A DNA stretch of 64,000 nt, from positions 1,116,001 to 1,180,000 of the forward strand of contig JAGFMI010000010.1 of assembly GCA_021030905.1 (NCBI GenBank), given 5' to 3'. Both the position numbers and the translations under genes were made by a program. This document shows, piece after piece, positions 1 to 9,562 of the stretch. The notes below the pieces were generated by a model that was given only the letters and a program-made list of their open reading frames with translations, was not told where the DNA came from and did no database searches. Each line of letters opens with the position of its first letter. Within the stretch, counting starts at the first letter, position 1. This stretch comes from Pyrenula massariospora (taxonomy: Eukaryota > Ascomycota > Eurotiomycetes > Pyrenulales > Pyrenulaceae).

Positions 1-310
1 CTCCAAAGCTACTTGAATAAGACATTCTACTCCGTAGAAGATGCTTGCCCGGAAGAACATCGCGTATTAACAGAGATCTATGCCGCTATGGATTGGGGCA
101 TGGAGTTCCCTATTTAGGTCTCTGGCGTTTGGGACTTTCGACGTAGCCATGATGTTGTCGAGTGCGTAGAAGTAGAAATCAGTACGTATGCCCTCGAGCA
201 TAAGGAAATATTTCAGATCGTGCTTGCGACACCAAGCGTGAGCAACATGTAAGATGGGTTGTCACCGAGCTCTCCCAATACGATCTTGAAGGTCGACGAA
301 AATGTAGCCA
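1..310 (-). pseudogene. Decayed third copy of the 14-16.7 kb paralogue family, cut by window edge
   Basis: Read on the minus strand from about 262 down to 121, one frame gives 45 codons that align with the two intact genes at 14022-14981 and 15779-16702. It shares a P-x-x-H-V-A opening, then Y-F-L-M-L-E-G, then Y-A-L-D-N-I-M-x-x-S-K-V-P. The intact copies read H-V-A, F-L-V-L-K-D and F-D-A-L-D-N-I-M-S-V-S-K-I-P at these places. The same frame continues leftward with I-D-L-C, a TAA stop, then Y-A-M-F-F-R-A, matching the relatives' M-N-L-H-D-V-A-M-I-F-R-V block. A TGA sits upstream just before the P-I-L-H-V segment. At least two in-frame stops and no start make this a relic. It continues off the left edge. 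The function of the family is unknown. Confidence 0.62.
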
Positions 311-2764
311 AAGTTTGCTTGTCGTATGGTCCAGTTTTAGTCTAGCCGTGCTACGTAGCTTTGACAGTGATGCGGACTGCTTGCGAGGCCAGCTATAAGT
401 TGTAGAGATTGATTAGTCTGGTTGCTTTAGTTGGACGTTAACGATCAAACTTGCTTTTCCCAGGGGTCACCGTCACTCTTATCCTCTTTATATTTGAAGT
501 AATCAAGTCGCTTGCTATTCATTTGTCCCTTTGCGTACCGTTGAATTTGTTACGACGAGCTAGGTATCCTCGTTGGTGCCTTCGACGACAAAGGGTGAAT
601 TGAATCGGGGAGAATCTTGAAGTAGTAATGGACGGTCTATGGTTTTACTAAGCGAATGCATACACAGCGACACTGTAGCCGACTTTATACATTCAAAAGG
701 CAATCGAGGAGCGAATAATGTTGAAAATCTAGAGAATGAAATCCTTTCCCCGTCAATCCGCATCCCTCGGAGCATTTTTGCGTCACTGACTTCTGCAGAT
801 GTGAGACTAAATCTCTTTTCAAGTTGATATCGCCACGTACGAAGCATCTAGACATCGCTTTCATTGCAGATTACTCGACGGCGATGTGGATTGTTGACGT
901 CTTATCTGAGATAGGTACCCTTTGCAATTCCGCTAGCGGCCAGTCACCGCCTCTGATTCGATGTTTTCGAGATAGATAGGAAATTTCGTTCCATCAAGAG
1001 CACCGACGCACTCTTTGAAGTAAGGACAGAGCCTGGGAAATGATATAGTCTGATAAACAGGTATCATAAGCCATCGGCTGTACAGTAACTCCTGAATAGA
1101 AAGGAAAAAGTGCAGTAAAGATCAGGGAAAAGGTTCTTTAAGAAATTAGCTCAATGTCACATTTAAATTGACCGTTTAATGTCGAAACATTTCCCTCGAT
1201 CTAGCGGATATCGAATCGACAAAGACCTAGCTAACCTTAACTCTGCAGGTAAAGAGAGAGATTTTAAGTTTCCCCCACAGCAGCATATATCAACTGTCTG
1301 TCAACCCGTTGTGGCGTCTGATACACTGCGTCAACTTGGTAGAAACTCCAAGCGAGCAATCAAGATTCCCCTGGATCAGGAAGAGCTGCTTCGCTGCTCA
1401 AAGCCGCAGCGATGGCTTGGATAGAGAGACTGACGACAATATCGATGAGAAAACTTTGAAAGAATCAGCGTTAACGCGACGGGGAGGAAGTTCTCTCCCT
1501 CCTTTATTTTCAAGTTCAATTTCCTTCTACTTAACGACACCAAAACTTTTGCAGTATTACGAAGGCTGAAAAATATGTAAAGTCTGAAGCGCGAACAAGG
1601 ACTGGCTTGATAGATTACCGCGCTATCTGAGAGAGGGATAGTACTATACGACTTGGTATGGAGCTAGTCCAACGTCAAAAGTGCCAACCACCACAAGCGC
1701 GCCCTCGCGAGCCAATCGGCAACTTGCCCTCCATTACAATCCGTTCTAGGACGCAAGATTTGCTTGTATTGCTAGAGATAGGAAATATGTCACCTGGGGA
1801 AGGACCTTTGGTCAGACTTGTAAATAAAATCCCATGAGAATCTGATTACTTAAGCACTTTGAATGATAAAATAGAAAAAATAGAACGATGAGAAGATCAG
1901 AAGGTTTAATTGATAACACTAGCCCCTTTAGGCGGAGAGCCTCCGCATGTAGAGATTCATTCATTCACTCATCCACCGTATCACCTTACAATTACCATAT
2001 CTCTCCTTTCCTTCCACACTCTACACTCGAAAGACATTGTAACGCTCTAATTTAACCTGTTGCATTCGAAGCCTGAGTAATGGTCTGCTAATGGCAGGCC
2101 CAGTAATACTCAAGCAGTCTGTCTTGAAATTCATCTCGGGATCCGGTACCGCTCGAGTGTGTGCGACACAAAATGTGCGCGGGGTAATTTGCGATGGATC
2201 TGCTTCACATGCTGCTATACTTCTCACCCCGCCCCGACTTTTCGAGGCACGGACCAGCCGTACGCGGTGGACTCTGGAGGATGTGGCGGTCCTCCCCTCG
2301 GGCTTGTTCGGCAAACGCAGTCAGTTTCACTTTGGGACATACTTTCTGGGATCGAATTTTCTTTTTACACTGATTAAGGATTGTTGTCGCTACCTAATTG
2401 GCGGGCGTCCAGGGCTGAAAGCTTGGACGTGGTGTCCGAAGACGCTCCCAATCGGTAACACACCGCTTCTTCATCTAATTGACTATATGCCGTCTCAAGC
2501 CACCTGTGTCACAGCTAACTCCTCGGAGAGGGTCATAGTTGCTTCTCAAATTGTTCATAATGACTCCAATCGCGTGCCTTTTGCCTGGTTTTCTTCATAC
2601 AGCTAAATTTTGATATGAGCAACGGGTTGTCACGACATTGGAAAACAGCCTGAGAATAAAACATCGTACTGTCGATCTTGAAAATTCTTCCGAAAGAGCT
2701 TTTGTTCTAGCGATTCGAATAAAGTCTTTGAACTGCGTTACTCGTGTTGAGTGTGTACTGTGCC
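311..2764. other. Gene-poor stretch upstream of the ATPase
   Basis: About 2.4 kb with only short, unconvincing reading frames. The longest plus-strand frame (2091-2606) has no recognisable domain and no intron-supported extension. The stretch is fairly AT-rich between about 1800 and 2000, with a small ATTC-type repeat near 1956-1975. The distal part presumably holds the ATPase promoter. Nothing else is seen. Confidence 0.5.
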
Positions 2765-5700
2765 ATGGAACCAGACGATCTAACATCGGGAAAGCATACT
2801 ATTTCAGATGCGGAGGTGCGGTTTCCGCGACTCACTTATTTTCCGGAAACTAAGGAGGGCCGTAAGGAATGCCGTGTTTCTCGAAGTCGTTCTCAAATGC
2901 GGCGAGGCTCCTCGGATTCACTTTCTATAAATTCCCTGCCGAGGAGATCTGTCAGTCCGGCCGTCGTACTGCCGCCATTATTCAAGACTATTTCTTTCGA
3001 AATTGAAGAGGACAAGCGCAAGTCAGCACAGGAGCAGAAGAAAGAATCTCTTCCGCAACATAAAACAGCACAAATCGAGTTCGCAAATATCGACTACCAT
3101 GTTGTCTCCATTGAAAACCTCTACGCGCGCTTTAACAGTTCTAGCCAAGGATTATCAAGTGACCATGCTGCTAAGCTTCTCAAAGACGTCGGACTGAACG
3201 TGCCAACGCCTCCGCCCTCACGTTGGCTCCGCAAAACGCTGGTCTATCTATACAGCGGATTTGGTAGTGTTCTCTTCGTCGCCGCTATTGTCGTCTTCGT
3301 CGCCTGGAAGCCCCTCGGCCAGCCTCCTGCAATTGCCAACCTAGCCCTGGCTATCGTGTTGGTAGTTGTCTGGGTCATTCAGGCGGCATTCTCATTCTGG
3401 CAGGACTTCTCGAGCTCAAGAGTCATGGCGTCGATAAAAGATATGCTCCCAGACCAATGTAAAGTCCTCCGGGACGGGGTAGAGCGGGAAATTGAGGGAA
3501 AAAATGTGGTACCAGGAGATCTGCTACATTTAACGATTGGCAACAGGCTGCCGGCAGATGTACGATTTGTCGAAGTTTCTTCAGATTCGCGCTTCGATCG
3601 ATCTATCCTGACAGGGGAAACGGTGCCTCTGCTAGGATCAGTCCAGTCAACCGATAGCAACTATCTCGAAACCGCCTGCATTGGAATGGCGGGGACACAC
3701 TGTGTTTCCGGTAGCGCCTGGGGCCTTGTTCTTGAGACTGGTGATAGGACCGTCTTTGGACGGATTGCTAAGCTCACCAGCGCTCCAAAGGCGGGTTTAA
3801 CGCCACTACAAAAGGAAATTCTTTTCATCGTTGCGGCGATCGTTTCTAGCATGATCACCATGAATATTATCGTTATTATCGTCTGGGCCACTTGGCTCCG
3901 TCATTCGCACCGAGGGTGGATCTCTGTTTCTACACTCATCGTCGATTGCGTCTCGGTTGCTGTTGCCTTTCTTCCGGATGGTCTCCCAGTTGCGGTCACT
4001 GCGAGTCTAACCATCACTGCCAACATCATGCGGCGCAACAAGGTCCTATGTAAGAGCTTGAACACGGTCGAGACCTTAGGGGCCGTTAATGTCATTTGTT
4101 CGGACAAGACAGGCACGTTGACGAGAAATCACATGAATGTCACGGATTGTCTCACAGGAAAACGGAAAATGAAGGCTTCTGAAACCTCCCAGAATGCAGG
4201 CAACAGCCACTTGAAAGAGGTTGTGACAGTTGGCACTTTATGCAACGCGGCACAATTTGAAGCGGCTGACGTGTCCAAAGAGGTAGCAGAGCGCAGAGTC
4301 ATCGGCGACGCTACGGACCAGGCGATCTTGCGATTTGTTGAAAATGTTGTGCCCGTATCTAGTACTCGAGACAGCTGGACTCAGGTCTTTGATATTGCAT
4401 TTAACAGCAAAAACAAGTTTGCCATTAGGGTTATGCAGCCAAATTCTGGACCAACGGACCAAGCAATCATGATCAAAGGAGCGCCAGACATTCTGTTACC
4501 ACGCTGTATATCTTACATCAAAGAAGATGGTTCCACAGAGAAAGCCACCGCTTTAGATATCCGAGAAGCTGAGGCTCTGAAGGACCACTGGTCGGGTCAA
4601 GGCAAACGTGTCATTCTCCTCGCACGCAAATCATTAAAGCAAGACAATCTCCCGAATCCAAAGAGCCAGCCAAGAGAGTATGAGGAACACATTATGAGAC
4701 AAGCATCCAACGGCCTCATTTTCGTTGGTCTCCTTGCAATTGAAGACCCGCCGCGACCGGAAATTCCAGAGGTTGTTGCTACCTTGAGAGGCGCTGGGAT
4801 TCGAGTCTTTATGGTTACGGGCGATTTCAAGCTCACCGCGTCTGCCATTGCCGCCCAATGTGGCATTATTACCGTAAAGCCCGATAGAATCGATAGCGTC
4901 TTCGATTTGAGCACAGACAAATATTTCATCAAAGAGGGCGGAACTGTGAGTATCTTGCCTTCTGATCCATCTACACCACATTCTATTGCCCTCAGCGGCT
5001 CCGACCTCGATACTCTCGATACTGAGCAATGGGATAAGCTCTGCCAGTATACCGAAGTCGTCTTCGCGCGCACCAGCCCTGAACAGAAAGTTCGCATTGT
5101 TAAGGAACTCCAATCTCGTCACCTTACCGTTGGCATGACTGGTGATGGTGTCAACGACGCCCCTTCCCTTAAAGCTGCCGACGTTGGCGTTGCTATGGGC
5201 AGCGGCTCCGACATTGCTATTGAAGCAGCGGACATGGTCCTCCTTGACTCGTTTTCCTCTATTATTGAAGCCGTTCGCTATGGCCGCATTGCCTTTGACA
5301 ACCTCAAAAAGACCATTACATACCTTCTGCCTGCAGGATCCTTCTCTGAGTTCTGGCCTATCATCACAAACGTCGTTCTGGGCCTGCCTCAGGTTCTGAG
5401 CAGCTTCAATATGGTCATCATCTGCTGCTTTACCGATTGCGCAGCTGCTATAGCTATCGCGTACGAGAAACCAGAGGCTGATGTTCTGATGCGACGGCCC
5501 CGAGATGCGCGTAAGGACCACCTTGTCAACCTACGTCTGATCCTCCAGGCGTACGGATTCATCGGCGTATGCGAGTCTCTTGCGTCATTTGCAATGGCAT
5601 ACTGGTACGCTGAGCGGCACGGTCTTCGCTTCTCCTCTCTCTGGTTTGGGTTCGAAAATGGTCCAGTCGGTGACCCCACGGACGAGACTACCCAAGTGCT

Positions 5701-6022
5701 CAATACTGCCAGCTCGATTTACTTTGTTAATCTTGTTATCATGCAGTGCTTCAACATATTCGCAACCCGTACCCGGACGCGCTCAATACTGACACAACCT
5801 CCAAATTGGTATATACTGCCGGCGATCGTGTTCACGGTTTTTATCGCTATCTTGTTCACTTATGTACCGAAGTTCCATGACGTTCTGGGGACGGCGATCG
5901 TACCGGCTGAGCATTGGTTCTTGCCGATGGCGTTTGGAATGGGACTACTGTTGCTAGAGGAAGCGAGGAAGTGGGCAGTCAGGCGGTGGCCAAATGGCGT
6001 GCTCGCGAAGATTGCATGGTAA
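2765..6022 (+). CDS. P-type cation-transporting ATPase, type II (Na,K-ATPase-like)
   Basis: Single-exon gene of 1085 aa for a membrane ion pump that uses ATP through an aspartyl-phosphate intermediate. The phosphorylation motif DKTGTLT starts at D447, preceded by a V-E-T-L-G-A-V-N-V-I-C-S signature, and the hinge motif TGDGVND starts near residue 792. A KGAPD nucleotide-binding motif lies between them. An N-terminal cation-ATPase domain precedes two hydrophobic segments, two more flank the L-P-D-G-L-P-V-A-V-T segment before the phosphorylation site, and about six follow the hinge, giving the usual ten membrane spans. TM4 reads PDGL where type II pumps usually have PEGL, which could affect ion binding. 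The frame opens at a GTG at 2744, but the ATG at 2765 has a good Kozak context (gccATGG) and is preferred. Sequence style is closest to the fungal Na,K-ATPase-like (IIC) group; the ion is not certain. Confidence 0.9.
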   Translation: MEPDDLTSGKHTISDAEVRFPRLTYFPETKEGRKECRVSRSRSQMRRGSSDSLSINSLPRRSVSPAVVLPPLFKTISFEIEEDKRKSAQEQKKESLPQHKTAQIEFANIDYHVVSIENLYARFNSSSQGLSSDHAAKLLKDVGLNVPTPPPSRWLRKTLVYLYSGFGSVLFVAAIVVFVAWKPLGQPPAIANLALAIVLVVVWVIQAAFSFWQDFSSSRVMASIKDMLPDQCKVLRDGVEREIEGKNVVPGDLLHLTIGNRLPADVRFVEVSSDSRFDRSILTGETVPLLGSVQSTDSNYLETACIGMAGTHCVSGSAWGLVLETGDRTVFGRIAKLTSAPKAGLTPLQKEILFIVAAIVSSMITMNIIVIIVWATWLRHSHRGWISVSTLIVDCVSVAVAFLPDGLPVAVTASLTITANIMRRNKVLCKSLNTVETLGAVNVICSDKTGTLTRNHMNVTDCLTGKRKMKASETSQNAGNSHLKEVVTVGTLCNAAQFEAADVSKEVAERRVIGDATDQAILRFVENVVPVSSTRDSWTQVFDIAFNSKNKFAIRVMQPNSGPTDQAIMIKGAPDILLPRCISYIKEDGSTEKATALDIREAEALKDHWSGQGKRVILLARKSLKQDNLPNPKSQPREYEEHIMRQASNGLIFVGLLAIEDPPRPEIPEVVATLRGAGIRVFMVTGDFKLTASAIAAQCGIITVKPDRIDSVFDLSTDKYFIKEGGTVSILPSDPSTPHSIALSGSDLDTLDTEQWDKLCQYTEVVFARTSPEQKVRIVKELQSRHLTVGMTGDGVNDAPSLKAADVGVAMGSGSDIAIEAADMVLLDSFSSIIEAVRYGRIAFDNLKKTITYLLPAGSFSEFWPIITNVVLGLPQVLSSFNMVIICCFTDCAAAIAIAYEKPEADVLMRRPRDARKDHLVNLRLILQAYGFIGVCESLASFAMAYWYAERHGLRFSSLWFGFENGPVGDPTDETTQVLNTASSIYFVNLVIMQCFNIFATRTRTRSILTQPPNWYILPAIVFTVFIAILFTYVPKFHDVLGTAIVPAEHWFLPMAFGMGLLLLEEARKWAVRRWPNGVLAKIAW

Positions 6023-8046
6023 GCTAGGGCCGATAACGAAAGGAAACTTAATTCGACGTCTGGCTTTGGACGGGAACAAAACAAAAATGCGCCATTGCAG
6101 GGGATCTTGTTGCTAATGATGAGATCGACGTATGGACATCAAGGATGTTCTCAACACACAGCAATAGTAACTTCTCGAGCAGACGACGGAGCTCTCCCCA
6201 GTTATAAGGTCGGGTGGCGTTTTAAGATGCACTATGAACGGCCGCTTTTCTCGGAGATCTGCTTCTTCTTGGATCTCGTCGTATACTTTGCTGTGTCACT
6301 GTGGCTCAAATAGTAGACCGCTGAATTGAAAAGAACCGGCCATTGCAGCCGGACAAGGGCGCCTGATTCACTCCCCCTGCTCATGCCATAGAATTCTGAC
6401 GAATCGAGCAGACCAATGATCGACGAGTAGATCATAGTCTCACCGTAGCGGCTACGATAACGACTATATCTCGATTGCCACGTGGTCATGGGGAGGCTGA
6501 TCAGGGTTTGATCGTGAGAGAAGGAAGCTGGATAAGTCCGTCACGTCCAGCCTAAAGAGACAATACCCTGGATGACCAAGAGTACTGAGCCGCATTGTAC
6601 AAGAGATTTCGAGGGTAGTGAGCGAGCTTTCTTCACCTCGAACACATAGCTCAGGCCAGAATCCAGTACCGAGAACGGTCTGAGGGCAAGTTTCAAAGTG
6701 ATGAAACTGGGCGAGGAGGCGCTGGACTATTTGCAGTGTTAGTAGCTGTAGTGTTATGGAAATGAGGACTCTCGGTGATTTTCGGGTTTGCCAAGAAGCA
6801 TCTCCGCTCTGACTTGTCTCCATCGAGCGCCGAGATTGGATAGACGTCTAACTCGCTGTGTCTTGGCGGGCCTGGATAGGGACCTGCTGGATCAGGCGTT
6901 GCATAGACCTGCCCCGTGCACCCTCCCTGTTCTGGGAGGCATCTTAATCATCCGACGTGACAGGCCGTTTGGCATCCAATACGGGCTCTGTTCATACCGG
7001 AAAGCGTTGGAGATACCCCCAAAACGAGTGTCGATACCTCACCGCCTCGGGCAATCTCCAGCATGTGAAATGCGCCTGTGCGCCAACCATGCAAGAAGAA
7101 CAACGTTAACGACGATGAACCGCTTGATGAATAAGGCAGAAAATCTTCTTACAGCTAGAGCCAATATCTGAATCAGTCTGATTGATCAGTGCCGATCATG
7201 TGCATGTAGAGGGATGCATGCACGGTCGATCATTTCAGCCCCATTTCAGCCAGTTTTCCGTCCCGTCTCTCACAGCCCAGATAGTGGCCTCGATCAGGGT
7301 CGCAAGACGTAGATTCATGACTATCTGCGATCCGAGATGGCGCGATAATCACGATTTTCTACTCCGGCAGAAATAGGCAGACTTTCTCAACTGGATACTA
7401 CAACCCTTGTTTTGATCCGTGCTAATCCTATTTTGGCTTGTGCGAACTGCGGACCCACATTACAAAAATCTCTACTCCCTTTGCTTCGCCTCCTGCTGTC
7501 GGTTCTCTTCTAGCTACTTGAAGTCTTATCTCTACTGGTCTAATTGTTTAAGAAGTTTTTCATCTTAATCTCTCTGCCGATCCAGCAAGTTTAGGCGAAG
7601 CTGTAAAACACTCGATCAGTGTATCAATTTGGTCTTGATGGAATACTCCCGCCTCAGACGCATTACGCTCGCCACATTAAGATTCGCTTGCAACAGCCGT
7701 GTTCTCGGACGGAGGCTTTACGTTTTCTGACGCGTTCCTTGGCTTTGAAGCTTTTCCAGAAAGCTTATTGTGCAGTAAGTTGTCTCTTACGAGAACATGA
7801 TAATACTTCATCTTTAATTTTTAGCTGCTGCCACCATCCTACCAATCACTGCTCTACATGATGTGAAGGCTACACTCCGTCTGTGAAGTTGAAATAATTC
7901 TATCAGATTCGAAAGGTCCGCCCCGACGCCATCGCCCTAGAGCGTATACTCTCTTAGCTTCTTTGCTTTAGTACATGACTGCCTCTGTCTTACTCATTTC
8001 CTTCAACTACCCGCTGAATCCTCTTGCATCTACTTGACACTGCAGA
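6023..8046. other. Intergenic stretch without supported genes
   Basis: Several open frames of 60-127 codons exist on both strands, including 6464-6823 minus and 6788-7171 plus, but none shows a recognisable motif, signal peptide or splice-compatible extension. The last 600 bp (about 7430-8046) are pyrimidine-rich on the plus strand, like a fungal promoter and 5' leader ahead of the putative secreted relic at 8047. Confidence 0.45.
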
Positions 8047-8392
8047 ATGACGATCTCTACGGTAGTATTCCTTCTCACCGTCCTATTTACCCTCAGCAAT
8101 GCCATCCCCAGCCCAAGCTCCCCTCGTATTCCCCCCCCCCCCCCTTCTCCAATCCTCTTTCTTCCCTTCTACCCTTTCCCTCCCTTCCTACTCTCTTTTT
8201 TTTTCGTACTCTCTCCCCGTCAATCCTGCCACACCATCCCTGTACACCGACCAGTACCTCTCCCCCGACCGCATCGATGTTCGCTTCAATCACCCTAAGT
8301 AGCGCGAGCGGGACAACGATCCCCGTGACCCTGACCAACCTGACACTCAACCTGAGGTGGTTCAGTTAAACCAACGCGCCCAAGAGTGAGAT
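8047..8392 (+). pseudogene. Possible small secreted-protein gene broken by a C-homopolymer
   Basis: An ATG at 8047 follows a pyrimidine-rich leader and encodes a convincing signal peptide (MTISTVVFLLTVLFTLSNA) followed by a Pro/Ser segment. The frame then runs into 14 consecutive C residues at 8131-8144. After this tract, protein-like sequence (Y-T-D-Q-Y-L-S-P-D-R-I-D-V-R-F) continues in a different frame. It reaches a TAG at about 8300 and then continues in the same frame, charged and Gln/Asp-rich, to a TGA near 8392. The slip could be real decay or a base-calling error in the homopolymer. No family is recognised. Confidence 0.25.
8131..8144. repeat. C14 homopolymer
   Basis: An uninterrupted run of 14 cytosines inside the putative secreted-protein frame. 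A T-rich run follows near 8200. Such tracts are common sites of length polymorphism and sequencing error, so the reading frame across it should not be trusted. Confidence 0.95.
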
Positions 8393-9562
8393 GGTGCAAG
8401 CGACGTTGTTGCCGCAGTAGACGTTATTTGCGCTAACGAATGCAAAGAGAGAGTTGATCAATGTTGTTGCATTTGTCCGACAGCGAGTTAGATATTTCTT
8501 AATTCTCTTGCTCTCTTGATTTCTTACCGGCTGTTAGGTCTCTGCGGAGCCAGCCCTTGGATGACGACAGTGCAAGTTCATTGCTTGATCAACCTCGTCC
8601 GGCGTGGGATCTCAGGATCCCTCATACGGCGCAACGGCTAGTGCTGGGCCTAGGTGAGACGTCTCATCTTCTGTGATGAGCTGGATCGCGATAGTGAGAG
8701 TAGGTATCTGGTATTGGATGAGTTTAAAGGGATAGCGGGGCGGTGCTGATGGTGGGCTTCTTCTGTGGTCGGTGATTGGCGATATCGAAGGTTCTAGGCA
8801 GATAGCACTAATAAGAGGTTACTACGTGCTGGTTTTGCCTAGGCTTGCAGGAACGGGTGCGTTATTCTTGACTATCGCTGGTGGGATGCATAAGCGCTTT
8901 ATCTTCCTGTAGGTTGTCCAGGTAGTAATTACAAATATTGTATATTGGAGCACTTAAAAAGATTCCTACAGCCTTCTCGAATCATCGTGCTTCGCCCAAA
9001 GCAGTCAGCAAATAATCTCCGTAAGTATTGCGATATTTAGAGCTTAAGGATCCATTGACATCCGTAACTTGATGCAAATACTATCGTACATTGCCGAACA
9101 AAGCTTAATATGCAACAAAACAACTGGCGATAGAGTCGACTCGTTAAGTGCAGTAATCTACTTGACAGTTACTATCTTTTAATTTCACTTGTTAGTCCCT
9201 ACGCTAAGATCATCGGTTTAAGTTTTACTCTTTGTAAAAAGGAACCAAGAACGAAGTTAAAGCTGTAAGGTTACGTTTTATTCTATAGAATAAAATCCTT
9301 AAAGGGTTCAATACCACTTAAGGAACTGAGAGTAGTTGTTAGAGTTAACACCCTCCTAAAACCGGGAGGTGTGTCGAATAAAGTTTAATAAGCGTATAAT
9401 GACCAGTTATAGAATCCGCTCTCTTTGCGCAGTAGTCTGCTTGACAGTACGTTACTTACCCAGTGAAAGACTTTCCATTGACGAGGCTCTAGACCAAAGC
9501 GTGCCGCAGAAATCCAAAGCACCAAAAGTCCCCGACCGCGATTCACCTAAGCGTCGCAAAAA
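8393..9562. other. AT-rich intergenic stretch
   Basis: No supported coding sequence. The part from about 9000 to 9400 is visibly AT-rich and holds a perfect 20-bp palindrome (listed separately) and several short partial repeats. It may be old transposon debris, but no element family could be identified. Confidence 0.4.
9276..9295. repeat. Perfect 20-bp palindrome
   Basis: TTTTATTCTATAGAATAAAA is its own reverse complement over 20 bases with no spacer. It lies in an AT-rich intergenic stretch about 270 bp beyond the 3' end of the P450 pseudogene. It could be part of a transcription end region, a target site or chance in AT-rich DNA. Confidence 0.7.

Noticed and set aside
2091-2606. 171-codon plus-strand frame upstream of the ATPase
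   Set aside because: No domain, signal peptide, splice support or codon pattern; adjacent frames are equally open.
2744-2764. GTG start for the ATPase, and TTG starts for the rvt (22564), HET (52289) and DUF4804-like (30073) frames
   Set aside because: Nuclear fungal genes start at ATG; a well-placed ATG lies shortly downstream in each case.
4634-5521. Long minus-strand open frame (295 codons) inside the ATPase gene
   Set aside because: It is antisense to the conserved ATPase coding sequence and has no recognisable motif; a shadow of codon bias.
9140-9450. Imperfect repeat GCAGTA(A/G)TCT(A/G)CTTGACAG in two places
   Set aside because: Only about 20 bp with no extended similarity; insufficient to call a repeat, though the differences are G/A type.
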